Positions 43,571 through 59,710 of a stretch of DNA of 64,000 nucleotides are shown here, one piece after another. The position numbers and the translations under genes were made by a program. Origin of the DNA: Pholis gunnellus. Its lineage: Eukaryota; Chordata; Actinopteri; Perciformes; Pholidae. Location of the stretch: contig OU342815.1 of assembly GCA_910591455.2 (NCBI GenBank), positions 24,263,856 to 24,327,855 on the forward strand, read 5' to 3'. Within the stretch, counting starts at the first letter, position 1; each line of letters begins with the position of its first letter. The notes below the pieces were generated by a model. It did not search any database. It was not told where the DNA came from and saw only the letters and a list, made by a program, of their open reading frames with translations.

Positions 43571-46172
43571 GAGTGTGTGTGTGTGTCTCATTTAGATCAC
43601 GTTGTGGGGACGCAGCGTTTTATGGGGGAGTTAAAGGACACGTCCAAATTTCTCAAAACAATACTCACTTAATAACTTCTCCTGTTTATTGTGGTCACAA
43701 AGACTGTTTCTTTGTGTCTTTATGGACGATATCACAAGATTCAACACAATGTTGGTCGGCCACGATAACAGAACGATGTTCTCAAGAATTATGCAACGCC
43801 TGTTTTGTGTCTTTCTTTCACTGTGTTTCACCGTCTTGTTGTAGCGTATCAGAGCAAAATGGAACTACAAACTGCATTTCGTTCCACAATGACAAAAAAC
43901 AATTAGCCTTGTAAAAGGTAACAACCTGCTAGCATATGTCTGATTTAGTGTTATTGTGGTTTTTAAACGTAACTTAGGGTTCTGTTAGATTGCTGCTGGA
44001 CCGCTGCTTAATACAGCTGCGTGTGGGAGAGTAAACCGTTTTTGTAAAAATGTTGTTTTTCAGAGGCTTAATGCCAACAAATATGCACTGAAGTAGAATA
44101 TTTCGTTAGATGAAAACATGTTGGACTTTTGGACTGAGACATTTACAGTGCCGAGTTGATCGCTATGTGTGTGTTTGAAAGGGGAAGATAAGCTAGAAGC
44201 CGGTGGACTTTTGTACGCAATGTTTCTTTAGTTTAGTTTATTTATTCTGCACAATTTCAACAATAAAATAAAAATAAACAAACATAGCAGAGATAAATAA
44301 TATCACAGAGCAGGAAGAGGCAAAAAGCCAACTGGGCTCATTTGAAGCCTCCACCTATATAATATTAAACTATATTATTACAGAGAACATAAAATGAATA
44401 TGCATAAGATATGACTACGTAAAACATTATTGACAAGATGTTTTTACAAGATATGAAATATGATAACAATATCAATACATTACAAACAACAAAAGAAGAA
44501 GAAAATGAAATTGTGTCGAGTGTGTGCGTGTGAGAGTAAGCCTGGGCTTTAAGTTATTAATGATAATAATTTAAATATCCAGTTTGTGAATGAAAGCTTC
44601 AAACTATGCGGTACAGCTTTAGTAATTACACATGTAGCCCTTAAACTTCAGGAAAGATTAGCGAACTGCTAACGTGTCTATTTGGTGTTTCCTTGATTTT
44701 AAACCAAACAGAAAAGGAGAACCAGAGAACATTTGTCGGATGGAAACACCACAAATCTTACAACTCACCGTCCAACAGAAACCCCAGTCTGCCGCAGTCG
44801 AAGCTTAAAACTGGAGTTCCCCCTCGTAAACCTTTACGGCGTTAGCAACATGTGCTGAGGTCGGCACAAAAACGCTATTGTGGAGGATTTAGTGGACGGC
44901 GTCTCAAATATGTGTCGCTCACCGGGACGTTAAAGAACAAACTCCTGATAAAACAGAAGTAAAATACATTTACATCCGCAGATTAGCTTTATTTTTTATT
45001 ATACTATGCTTTTTTGGTTTCATATAACAGCTTTTTTTGTTTGACTCCACACCTTTTAGCTCTGATGAGTTTCATGTCTGATGATTTCATATATCATCGT
45101 TTTTCTGAAAGCAATATTACAGAAGGGAAATTCCAATATTGACCGACACTAATTGTAAATATTTTTGCACGTTTTGGGTCATTTCTGCATGTGTGCATAA
45201 ATAGAGTCTCATTGATTCAAAGACTGAGGACAACTAAAACCCAAATTATGAAAATGCTCAGCGGGACAACATGTCAAAGGAGGTCTGGACTCACTGGGGG
45301 TCAGGGGCCTCACACTGATAGTTAATCCAGTTTATGTGTGTTGACTCTGAACCCGGCTCCTCTCTCTCTGCACACAGCTGGGTTTCATTCTCCGTCCTAT
45401 AAAACAGAGTCTCTGTCTCGTGTTCTCACCTTCGCTCTCTGCAGGATCAGATCTGAGTCCTTAAAGCTGAATGAAAACCACCGAGACGGTTTCAGTTTAA
45501 AGAGGTTTTAGTTCACTGCAGACAGACAAACATGGATAATAATTCTCAGAGAAGTATTGTTAGTATAACGAAGTAATTAACTAGAAATAGGTGCAACAAT
45601 CTATCTCAGGTTAACAATGACATCATCATGATGTTATCATTACCGTCCAAACCTGCACCTTTTGATATTTTGAGATATTTCTTCTTCCACCTCTTGTTTT
45701 CAGTGGGACTATTTCTTGAGCAGAAAGTAGTTCCAGTGAGATCTGAGAGCAGCTGAGTGTCGGTAGGTGGAGGGATGTTAACCTCATTCCTGTCACATAT
45801 TCATGTCTTCATGCTTATTCTATTATGGATCCATCTGCAGATTATCACTCAGGTTAATCAAGTAGTCGTCTATAAAATATTAGAAAACTGTGAATAATCT
45901 CAGAGTCCAAGATGACGCCTTCAAATGTCCAGTTTTCTTCATTTCATTATGAAATAAATAATGAACGTGGATCCATCAAACGTTTATTAAAGCAGTTAAT
46001 GATCATTCAGATAGTCTAATGTAGTCGACAAAAAAACGAATCGACGATGAATAATTTACAATATAAATGATACAAAAAACAAACAGATTGGCACATTTTA
46101 GAAGCTGCAACCATCAAACAATAAAATCACAGATTCATTTTCTGTAAATCGACCAATCAGATCAGCACCATG

Positions 46173-46205
<33 letters not shown>

Positions 46206-46540
46206 CAGCTCATAAAGTGGCAACACATCAAAGGAGACGCTCCCATCAGTGTGATGGAGGAAGAGGAGCAGCCGGAGGGGAAGAGCTGCTGTGACTGAAG
46301 TGCTTTCTAATTCACACAATGGTGTGTGTGTGCGTGCATGTGTGTGTGTGTGTCTGTGTGTGTGTGTGTGTGTGTGTGTCTGCGTGCGTGCGTGTGTGTG
46401 TGTGTGTGTGTGTGCACTGATGTGGGTCTTTTTCTGGCGACACATCAAGTAAATCTGGTTTGAGCTGAAGACTGCAGAGCAGCAGGAAGTAGGACTGACT
46501 GACTGAGAGGAAGAGCGACACACTTATTAAATATAATGTA
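43571..46540. other. Non-coding region, partly old dispersed repeats
   Basis: 43620-44220 and 44640-44935 look like unclassified old repeats. 44230-44560 has an AATAAAATAAAAATAAACAA stretch and AGCCAACTGGGCTCATTTG, as in fish retroelement 3' ends. A diverged AAAATATTAGAAAACTGTG repeat is at about 45850-45960. CA and GT repeats at 46170-46201 and 46323-46412. No exon recognised. Confidence 0.4.
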
Positions 46541-46740
46541 AATATAGAGCTGCAACCACCCGTTATCGTCATCTATTAGTCGCTTTATTCTTTTCTTTAT
46601 TAATCAATCAATCACTTGACCTATTAAATGTCAGAAAATTGTGAAAAAATCAAAAGATATTTAATTTAATATTCTATAAAACAAGCAAACATTCATAATC
46701 TGAGACCCTAAACCAGAGAAACGTTTGTATTTTTACTTAA
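46541..46740. repeat. Degenerate dispersed repeat (AGAGCTGCAACCAC type)
   Basis: AGAGCTGCAACCAC, then AATCAATCAATCACTTGACC and AAATGTCAGAAAATTGTG. This is a common fish DNA-transposon-derived sequence; the match is from memory of its general pattern. Confidence 0.5.
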
Positions 46741-48480
<1,740 letters not shown>

Positions 48481-48722
48481 GAGTCACACAGACCATAAAG
48501 CAGGGGATGCTTTAGGGGCGGGGCTACACAGTGATTGACAGGTCTCTACCAGAGACGTATATGGCGTCTCTACGTCACTCCTCCTCAGTCCACATATGGT
48601 CACTTCCTGTTCACTGGTTGATAAAAACAAGTTGGTGACGGACAAAACACCGAACTCGAGGCTTCTTCAAAACATCCACAAACAGAGACGTCACCATGAC
48701 GACGTCCACTTCTTACCAACCG
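48481..48722 (-). repeat. Dispersed repeat family A, minus-strand copy
   Basis: Reverse complement of the 5' half, from ACCATAAAGCAGGGGATGC to GACGTCCACTTCTTA. It carries the full CCCCGCCCC landmark. Confidence 0.85.
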
Positions 48723-50410
<1,688 letters not shown>

Positions 50411-50766
50411 CGCTGCATTCAGCAGAGAGTGCGTTTATAACCCGGTCAGAGCAGGAAGTGACTCACGTCACTGTGACGATGTAAACAGAAGATTGTTGAC
50501 TATATAATATAGAGTCAACAATCATTAACCCTCTCTTTACTTTCTCTTTTTTGTGTGCCACATCAGATTCACCAAACGCTCCTCACATTAGATATGTAAA
50601 TGAGTGTGAGTTCATGAGAATGAAAAATTACCATAATTAACACCCCAATAATACCTTATGAAGCTACACATTCAGAGCCTTCTGTATGGAAGCAGGCTGG
50701 TCTCATCCAGCGTTTGTAGCTATGAAAAATAATGCAATTCATAGTTATCCCATGAAATTATTGTAT

Positions 50767-50952
50767 GTAGTTTAGTTGTCTCAACCTAACTGAGTAGTTT
50801 AGTTGTCTCAACCTAACTGAGTAGTTTAGTTGTCTCAACCTAACTACGTAGTTTAGTTGTCTCAACCTAACTACGTAGTTTAGTTGTCTCAACCTAACTA
50901 CGTAGTTTAGTTGTCTCAACCTAACTACGTAGTTTAGTTGTCTCAACCTAAC
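50767..50952. repeat. 27-bp minisatellite, 7 copies
   Basis: Units TAGTTTAGTTGTCTCAACC plus TAACTACG or TAACTGAG. Confidence 0.95.
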
Positions 50953-51782
50953 CAAGTCGTTTCCTGTTGCTGGACTTTTGTAGGAAAACCCAAAAAAATT
51001 AGGCGTAACTTTTCGTAAGAAATCATACAAACCGTTGTAATTGTTTAAAAGAACTTGTGAATTGTTTTTGTAGCTAAGAGAAAATCTAAATGTGAGAACA
51101 TTGGTGAATGTGTTAGTTTCTCTAGAATGACTCATAAAGTGAAGAATGGCTGTTGGTTCTCACAGATGTTCAGACTGAACCCTCTCATGTCTGTATGTTA
51201 AAGCTACAGCAGAATGCACCTTTAATTTAACGCTGACTGTCTCTACCTCAAGTTGTGGTTTGATCCAAAGTCCCAGTATAATCTAGACCCGTCCGTCAGC
51301 GCAGCTGTGGAGCAGCAGGCCGTTTGGATTACCACTTACAGAGCAAACCAGCCTCTCCTTAACCATCACATCCAATCTCTCTGTCTGTCCGTCCTCGTTC
51401 TGCTGGAGGAAAAGTCCTGATGGGAGCTATTTCCTGCTGTAACCGGACCGCTGGTCTCTGCTGCAGAACAGGAACCAGAGTTCTCACGTTCACGGTGAAC
51501 AGATCGTTTTAATTAGCACAGATCAAAACATCGAGCTCCTGGTTTAAAGGGACAGACTGGATGTCTTCTGGTTCTGTTTCACCTTTGTTAGACAGCCAGG
51601 CTCAGAGGGATCCACCGGCAGGCCTGAGGCGGCACTAAATTCAGGTGTCGTGTTGCTAAAGGAGACCAGGACCCAGACTATATGGGCCCAGTTATTTTTG
51701 CTTGACGTCAAGCAGCGCAGTGAAGGCCTGCAGCCAAAGAAACTGTAGCTGCCTTCAGCTGCACTGAAGGAGGGGAAGAGGA

Positions 51783-51896
51783 TGAGGAGGATGAAGGGAA
51801 CAAGGAGACAGATGATGAGGAGGATGAAGGGAGTAAGGAGACAGATGATGAGGAGGATGAAGGGAGTAAGGAGACAGATGATGAGGAGGATGAAGG
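51783..51896. repeat. 33-bp GA-rich minisatellite
   Basis: About 3.5 copies of GATGAGGAGGATGAAGGGAG plus TAAGGAGACAGAT. Confidence 0.9.
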
Positions 51897-52789
51897 CCAT
51901 TTAGTTCCTGTAGTATGTGATTCATCAGCTAAATATCCTTTAGATGTAAATGTTCGTCATGTTGTTAGAGAGCTAACTTGGACACGTTTGAATGTTCTCT
52001 GAAATGTGTTTATTTACATTACCATTAAAATAAACTCTGCGAATTCTGTGACGCTTTTTAAAAGTTCTTCTTTATTTGACCTGATAATGAGCTAATTATG
52101 CAAATTATGTAAATTGCCCAACATGCAACTCTGAGCAACTAAGTTGAGTTCAGGCCGATAGAGGACAACTCGACCCTAAAGGTTCATAGGAAGCAGACGT
52201 GAAACATCTACTTCCTCCAGCTTCTCAAGAGGAGGATCTCCTGCTCTGAATATTTTGGGGTTTTGACAAAACAAGACATTTAAAACGTTAATATCTCAGC
52301 GAGGGTTTAGGTTTTAATTAAAGAAAGAAATAAAAAACTCTCATAACCTCCTTGAATATGCTGAGTGGCTTTGAGCTGAATATTTAGCCCAAAAGCTTCC
52401 TCCCCTCCCCCGCTCCTTGTGTTTCCCTCTCGGTGTCAGTAACAGTGATTTATTCGAGGGCTTGGTGGAACACGGTTGGTGCCAATAGGTGGATGTGGGT
52501 ACACCCCCCCCCCCCCCCCCCCCCCCCCACGCCTCCAGTGATTGATCAACACCAACACAACGCAGAGCTCAGGGCCATAAAGAGGAAACACACAATTAGA
52601 GGGAGTGTTTTGTTTCTGCAGACAAAAGCTTTATTGTGGCGATGAATAGAGACCCGGGGCTTTATTTTGAAAAGCTTGTGCCAACGTAAACAGCCTGGAT
52701 GGATCCTCGTTCCTCCACACGTGGAACCTGCTGTAGTGTGTTTACTGGACGAGGCTCTGAGAAGCTGCTCATGATGAAGGAGAAGAATC
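51897..52789. other. Non-coding region, partly candidate conserved element
   Basis: 52330-52690 is mostly unique apart from a run of about 24 C at 52505-52528. It includes ACAGTGATTTATTCGAGG and GACAAAAGCTTTATTGTGG. No exon recognised. Confidence 0.35.
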
Positions 52790-52797
52790 CTCTAAAA

Positions 52798-53375
52798 CAG
52801 TGGTCCCCAAACTACGGCCCGCGGGCCGGATGCGGCCCGCCTCCACATTTGGTCCGGCCCCCTGAACAATACCAGAGACGCATTATGATTTTTTTTCAGT
52901 CTGCACAATTAATCGAATTTTAATTGCTATCACGATTTTGGCTGCCACGATTAAATGAGCATGATCGTCTGCGATATTGACGTTTAAAATACGTGCTCAG
53001 CTACATATCAAATCAAACGCTTCCTGAATCAGCCAACCACCAGGGGGCGAACGAGATGAGAGCTGTCATGCGCGCACCCTGTAGAAGTAGAAGAGTAGAA
53101 GAAGAAGAAGAAGAAGCAGCGAGACGGGAGCTTGAAGGACGAGTACTTGTGCTTAATTTATTAAGGCATGTCATGTCTGTCACTACATGGTCGCGCGTTT
53201 TCAATTCCCCTGCTCTCTGTATCGCGCACGGCGGTGTTCCGCCCCGATCCGCGCGCACGATGCAACAGTCGCTCACCTGCCCCCCCCCCCCCCCCCCCCC
53301 CATAATCGTACGGCCCTAGGTCAAACGATATGTTCAGTGATGTGGCCCTCACAGGAAGAAGTTTGGGGACCCCTG
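52798..53375. mobile_element. Non-autonomous hAT transposon with perfect target-site duplication (second)
   Basis: 578 bp, starting CAGTGGTCCCCAAACT and ending AGTTTGGGGACCCCTG, flanked by identical CTCTAAAA at 52790-52797 and 53376-53383. The interior shares a GCGCACGGCGG / CCCCGATCCGCGCGCAC segment, in opposite orientation, with the element at 18526. No transposase frame. Confidence 0.93.
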
Positions 53376-53582
53376 CTCTAAAAGGTTCCTTCTGTGTGAT
53401 GATTATGACGTCTGGAGATCATACGTTGATCTTTATATCACAAGATGAAGACATTTCTAATGTTAATACACGTCAAAATGAAAACAATGTGTTTCAGTCA
53501 ACGAATTCTTCTTGATGTTAAACAAAAACTAAACAAGTAGACGACGATTTCATACCTGGAATTAATTTATCAGAGTTATTTA

Positions 53583-54065
53583 TATATATGTGTACATATA
53601 TATTTATGTATATATTTATGTATATATATATCTGTATATGTAAATATATGTATGTGTATATATATGTATCTGTACATGTATATATACAGATTTATATATA
53701 CATGTGTATATATGTACACACATATATATGTGTACATATATATTTATGTATATATATATCTGTATATGTAAATATATGTATGTGTATATATATGTATCTG
53801 TACATGTATATATACAGATTTATATATACATGTGTATATATGTACACACATATATATGTGTACATATATATTTATGTATATATATATCTGTATATGTAAA
53901 TATATGTATGTGTATATACACATGTATATATACATGTGTATATATGTACACACATATATATGTGTACATATATAATTGTACATATATGTGTATATATATG
54001 TATGTGTACATATATACAGTATGTATACATATATATATATTTGTGTATATTTCATATATATATGA
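53583..54065. repeat. TATATGTATATA-rich array with a period of about 129 bp
   Basis: Three copies of a larger unit marked by ATATCTGTATATGTAAATAT near 53627, 53756 and 53885. Confidence 0.85.
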
Positions 54066-54719
54066 TTATATCTTCACTTTGTTATGAAGGGAAATCTTTG
54101 ATTGGTTGATAAAAATAAATATTCTTCAGAATCTTAAAATGAAAATGAGCTCATGAGGTGATGAAGATGAAGATGAATCAGACTGTGAAGCTCAGAGACT
54201 TTTATTCACTCATTTGCATAACAGACGAGTTCCTCGATGAGAGAAAACAAGGAAGTCAAACACAGATTACCAGCTCACCTGCTGTTCAGGTGTCGTCTCA
54301 GTGATCCTGATAAACGAGGTCTTCAACTATTCATCTTCATCTTCATCACTTTGTCTTCACTTTACAGACGAGCTGCTCTCAGTGTCCTCAGAACAACATT
54401 TAACTGCTTTAATACACACACACACACACACATGTGTAAAAGTCTATTTCAACAACAACAACACTGATATTTGTAAACAGTCTAGTCCAGTCTGGTCTGG
54501 TCTAGTCTGGTCTGGTCTAGTCTAGTCTGGTCTGGTCTGGTCTGGTCCGGTCCGGTCCGGTCCGGTCTGGTCTGCTCTCTCATAAAAAAGAGAGTTTTTA
54601 TAATTACAACTTAAAACACACACACACACACACACACACACAGCGTCACTCTCGCCTTGTGAGTAAGTGCTTAGTGGAGAGAAAGAGAAAAGGAACAGAT
54701 AATAGTAATCTATATATCG
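54066..54719. other. Non-coding region
   Basis: GGTCTGGTCTGGTCCGG pentamer repeat at 54486-54575, a CA repeat at 54616-54641, otherwise unique. No exon seen. Confidence 0.5.
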
Positions 54720-54819
54720 TATATATATATGTATATATATGTATATATATATACATATATATATGTATATATATGTATATATATATACATATATATACAT
54801 ATATATACATATATATATC

Positions 54820-54860
<41 letters not shown>

Positions 54861-55020
54861 TATATACATATATATATCATATATATACATATATATATCA
54901 TATATATATATATGATATATATATGTATATATATATATGATATATATATGATATATATATATATATATCATATATATATATATATCATATATATATATAT
55001 ATGTGTATATATATATACAC
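54720..55020. repeat. TA/ATATAC microsatellite block
   Basis: About 300 bp of TATATATACATATA and TATATATCATATATA permutations; self-complementary. Confidence 0.95.
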
Positions 55021-55139
55021 TGAGTCCTGAGGAGACACAGCTGCTCCTCCTCTGAGGAGACCAGACTCTGTTTTTACTTTAAGAGGACGAAGCTCTCTGA
55101 GGTTTAAGAGGATTAACAGCTCCTTCATCACTACACACT

Positions 55140-55470
55140 CAGCCTCCTCCTCCTTCTTCCTCCTCTTCCTCTTCTCCTCCTTTCCTGTGTTCCCTCTTTC
55201 CTTCTCTTCCCGTTGTGCTCCTGTTTTCTCTCACCTCCCTTCCTGGTTATTCACCTCCTCTCTCCTTCTTTCCTCTTTTCCTCCTCACCTCCTCTCTCCT
55301 CCTTTCCTTCTCACCTCCTCTCCTTCTCTCTTCCTGACTACCCCTCTCCTCCTCTGTCTCTCTCTTCCTCTATCCTCTTACCTCTCCTCTTCTCCTCCTC
55401 TCTCCTCTTCTCCTCCTCCTCCTCCTCCTCCTCCTCCTCCTCCTCTCCTCCTCCATGTCGCCCCCCCCCC
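55140..55470. repeat. CCT-rich polypyrimidine tract
   Basis: CTCCTCCTTCC-type sequence, ending in a pure CCT run at about 55405-55445. Confidence 0.9.
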
Positions 55471-56130
55471 GTCCTTTACATCTATATGAATCACTCTCCT
55501 GCAGTAGAGGAGGCGGTGATCGATGGCGTGTTGCCGTGGCCGTGGCTGTGCCGTGAGTTACCGTAGTGATTACCGGCAGAGACTCGCTGGTCACTTCATC
55601 ACCGTGAGCGGTGAGGAGGGAGGAGGGAGAGGAGGGAGACGAAGGAGAGGGAAGAAAAACACAATTGGAGTAGAGTTCAGGAGGACAGCAGAGAGACTTT
55701 TACTGTGGCGGGACGGAGGGGTGGCGGCGTCAGAGGAGAGGAGATCTGATTGGACGAGAGACATCGTGTAGCAAACAGGAAGAGGAAGATAATCTGATGC
55801 CTCGACTGTTCTATGGTGAAAACAGAAGATTTAATATTGTGTTCATGCTAGTGTGTTTCTGTACGTCTGCTCTGGTTTCTGCTCTGAGATGTTTAAAGGA
55901 GATGAACTCATGACTTCTGGTGACGAGTCGTTCTCTTGAATACGATGTTGAACACACTGACTGTAAGTCTCTTTGGATAAAAGCATCTGCTAAATGACTG
56001 TAATGTGATGTAATTTACCTTCAAAATTCATATTAATTTGTTAACTTTTGCTGAAATCACAACTGCCATTAGCCGCTAGCTTAGCATAGCTAGCAGCTAA
56101 TTCGCTATCTAGCCTGCAACCGTTAGCGGA
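55471..56130. other. Non-coding region with a LINE/SINE-type 3' tail
   Basis: 55960-56013 reads CTGTAAGTCTCTTTGGATAA, then AGCATCTGCTAAATGACTG and AATGTGATGTAA. This is the 3' tail shared by fish L2-clade LINEs and their SINE partners. No gene seen. Confidence 0.6.
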
Positions 56131-56132
56131 AA

Positions 56133-56322
56133 AACAAATTTGTATGATATAAAAACACATTTCTATAATATAAAAACACATTTCTATAATATAAAAACAC
56201 ATTTCTATAATATAAAAACAAATTTGTATGATATAAAAACACATTTCTATAATATAAAAACACATTTCTATAATATAAAAACACATTTCTATAATATAAA
56301 AACACATTTGTATAGTATAACA
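56133..56322. repeat. 21-bp minisatellite, about 9 copies
   Basis: Units ACACATTTCTATAATATAAA with an A; two copies carry AATTTGTATGAT instead. Confidence 0.95.
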
Positions 56323-56326
56323 ACTA

Positions 56327-56400
56327 GTGCTGGGCAACGATTACAATTTTTAATCGCATGGATTTTTTGCGATTAATCAAATACTTTGTTGGCATCTTAT
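56327..56400. repeat. Dispersed repeat end (TAGTGCTGGGCAA type), second copy
   Basis: AGTGCTGGGCAACGATTACA then TTTTTAATCGCATGG and GCGATTAATCAAA. Related to the end at 34474. Confidence 0.6.
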
Positions 56401-56479
56401 TCTGAAAAACGGATGTTCGTCTGAAGAAACCGGATGTTGTCTCACGTTAATCTTTCCGCTAACTTTCTTAGCTCATTCT

Positions 56480-57660
56480 TGAGGCTCATACATAACGTCA
56501 CAACTGGAGTGATGTGATCCTCTTCCTTGGTCTCAGTGAGGACTCGAGCTGCAGCGTTCTGATTGACTTGTTCCAGAGACCTGTAAACACACGTTACAGG
56601 AGTCCAGTCTACTGAAGATTAATGCATGGACGAGTGCTTCCTCTAGTCCTTGATGTGGTCTTCAGGTGATAGGAGGCTGATGTTGTAATAGTCTTGATAT
56701 GCTGTTCAGGTTGAGGTCTGAATCCAGAACTACTCCTAGATCTCTGGCTTGGTTTGTGGTTTTTAACGTCAGTGATTGGCACCAAAAACAATGACTTCTG
56801 TTTGATCTTTGTTTAATTGAAGAACGTTCTGGCTCATCCAGTTGTTGATGTGTTCAGTGCATTTACCCAGCCCTCGTATGGGATTATAGTCCTCTGTGAT
56901 AGAGTTGTGTAGATGTGTGTGTCGTCTGCATAGTTATGATAACACACTTGTTCTCCATAATGTGAGCCGGTGGAAGCATGTAGACGTGGAACAGAAGAGG
57001 CCCCAGTGTGGAACCTTGGGGAACACCACATGTCCTTCAGTCAGCTCTGATGTGATGTCTGCAGACACAAAGTGTTCTCAGTCCTTCAAATAGGATTCAA
57101 ACCAGTTGAGTGCTGTGAGAGTCCCACCCAGATGTTCAGTCTCTCTAGCAGTAAGTCCTGGTCCACCGTGTGGACTGCAGCACTGAGATCCAGTAAGACT
57201 GAGATTCATTGTGTTTCAGTGGATGTCGTTGAAAACCTGAACAAGAGCAGTTTCAGTGCTGTGGTGTCCAAAGCCTGACTGAAGACATCAGAACTGTTAT
57301 TTACGGCCAAGAAGTTGTTCGGCTGTTGAAAAAAGCGCTTTCTTGTTTGATATTGTTTGATACTTTTCATTGTTAAAGTCTAAACATCCTTCTTCAGCAG
57401 TGGTTTAATAACTGCCGTCTGTAGGACTTGTGGGAAGACACCTGAGAGAAGAGATGTGTTTACAATCTGTAAAAGATCACAGGTCATGCAGTTTGAAGTA
57501 TTTTTGAAAAAGTGTGTTGGTAGAACATCCAAGCAGCAGGAGGACGACTTCAGATGTTGTATAATGTCTTCTAGTCTTCTGAGGTCGATTGAATGAAATT
57601 GTGTCATGATATGTGAACGGATGTTATTCAGAGATGACATCACATCCTGTGGTTGGTGTG
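56480..57660 (-). pseudogene. Broken non-LTR retrotransposon (L2/CR1-like LINE) reverse transcriptase
   Basis: Minus-strand fragments of a LINE reverse transcriptase in several frames. Near 57400-57640 is SSCCLDVLPTHFFKNTSNC and QTAVIKPLLKK. At about 56920-56960 is CYHNYADDTHIYTT, the catalytic YADD box. At 56660-56790 are HIKTITTSASYHLK and RPCINLQ. Frame breaks and stops lie between them, so the element is dead. Clade is assigned from these motifs only. Confidence 0.85.
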
Positions 57661-57977
57661 GAGGACTGACTGCTCGTCTGATTTTCTGAATTATAAAAAC
57701 ACATTTGTATATTATCTACATGTAGGGTGCAGTGACAGGCTCGATGGTTGTGGGTCATTTCAGCTGGAAGACTCAAACATTGACCTCCATCCTTCGTCTC
57801 TGAGTCTCTGAGTCTCATCCTGTGGTCGGTGATTTCATGTCTGCTGCTGCTGCTGCTGCTGCTGCTGCCATCCAGCTCAGGGAAAATGTGACAACCCCCC
57901 CCCCCCCCCCCCTCCATAAAGTCTGAGCAAAAACAGGTCGATGCCGAGCAGCTTGCAGGCCTATTAAGATGGAAAGT

Positions 57978-58033
<56 letters not shown>

Positions 58034-58257
58034 CAGAGAGAGAGAACAGAGCTGAACACAAAGAGAGGCAGAAGTATTAATACAACACTGTAGAAATACT
58101 GCACTACAAGTACAAAAACCTGCATTATGCACAGTAGTATTGTCAGTTCCATGCAGTAAAAGTACATGTTGTGCAGTAAAAGTACAATAGTATTGTCAGC
58201 TCCTTGCAGTAAAAGTACATGTTTTGAAGTAAACGTACAATAGTATTTTCATCTCTG
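57661..58257. other. Non-coding region with short repeats
   Basis: Nine TGC triplets at about 57841-57868, a run of C at 57894-57911, a GT repeat at 57979-58031, and AGTAAAAGTACA motifs up to 58250. No exon seen. Confidence 0.6.
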
Positions 58258-58915
58258 TGAAGTACAAGTACTCATAGAGCAGTACAAGTACTCATAGAGC
58301 AGAACAAGTACTCATAGAGCAGAACAAGTACTCATAGAGCAGTACAAGTACTCATAGAGCAGTACAAGTACTCATAGAGCAGTATAATTACTCATAGAGC
58401 AGTACAAGTACTCATAGAGCAGTATAATTACTCATAGAGCAGTACAAGTACTCATAGAGCAGTATAATTACTCATAGAGCAGTACAAGTACTCATAGAGC
58501 AGTATAATTACTCATAGAGCAGTACAAGTACTCATAGAGCAGTATAATTACTCATAGAGCAGTACAAGTACTCATAGAGCAGTATAATTACTCATAGAGC
58601 AGTACAAGTACTCATAGAGCAGAACAAGTACTCATAGAGCAGAACAAGTACTCATAGAGCAGTACAAGTACTCATAGAGCAGTACAAGTACTCATAGAGC
58701 AGTATAATTACTCATAGAGCAGTACAAGTACTCATAGAGCAGTATAATTACTCATAGAGCAGTACAAGTACTCATAGAGCAGTATAATTACTCATAGAGC
58801 AGTACAAGTACTCATAGAGCAGTATAATTACTCATAGAGCAGTACAAGTACTCATAGAGCAGTATAATTACTCATAGAGCAGTACAAGTACTCATAGAGC
58901 AGTATAATTACTCAT
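58258..58915. repeat. 20-bp minisatellite with higher-order structure, 33 copies
   Basis: Unit types AGTACAAGTACTCATAGAGC, AGTATAATTACTCATAGAGC and AGAACAAGTACTCATAGAGC, in an ordered pattern of 16 units (320 bp) that occurs nearly twice. Confidence 0.97.
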
Positions 58916-59165
58916 AGGATCCTCTGAACATGAATTAAATCTTCTATTACTGTGAAATAAAGACAGAAAATGTCTCCAAATGTAATCTAAAATAAATAAA
59001 TATAATTAACACATAATGATATTTAACATGTACAGATCATTTCTATAAAGGATGTTTGAACAGGAAGACGTTTCTTCTTGTCTGCTGAATAATTTAAACC
59101 ATGTGGTTCAACCTTCATTTGTCCTCCCCTCCCCCCTCTGTGAAGACACCTGGTCCTCTCACAGT

Positions 59166-59710
59166 CTGGTCTCTAGTCTCTGGTATCTGGTCTCTGGTCT
59201 CTGGTCTCTTGGTATCTGGTCTCTAGTCTCTGGCATCTGGTCTCTGGTCTCTGGTCTCTAGTCTCTAGTCTCTGGTATCTAGTATCTGGTATCTGGTCTC
59301 TTGGTATCTGGTCTCTAGTCTCTGGCATCTGGTCTCTTGGTCTCTGGTATCTGGTCTCTAGTCTCTAGTCTCTGGTATCTAGTCTCTGGTTTCTGGTATC
59401 TGGTCTCTGGTCTCTTGGTATCTGGTCTCTAGTCTCTGGTATCTAGTCTCTGGTTTCTGGTATCTGGTATCTGGTCTCTTGGTATCTGGTCTCTAGTCTC
59501 TAGTCTCTGGTATCTAGTCTCTGGTATCTAGTCTCTGGTTTCTGTTATCTGGTATCTGGTATCTGGTCTCTGGTCTCTTGGTATCTGGTCTCTAGTTTCT
59601 AGTCTCTGGTATCTAGTATCTGGTATCTGGTCTCTTGGTATCTGGTCTCTAGTCTCTAGTCTCTGGTATCTAGTCTCTGTTATCTGGTCCCTGGTCTCTG
59701 GTCTCTGGTC
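59166..59710. repeat. TCTCTGG/TATCTGG heptamer array
   Basis: About 545 bp of GGTCTCTGGTATCTAGTCTC-type seven- and eight-base units. Confidence 0.95.

Noticed and set aside
43573..43914. 113-codon frame with several cysteines
   Set aside because: No recognisable domain or splice sites, and the surrounding 600 bp resembles an old dispersed repeat.
53588..55055. Tyr/Ile-rich frames over TATATG repeats
   Set aside because: Pure AT microsatellite translations on both strands.
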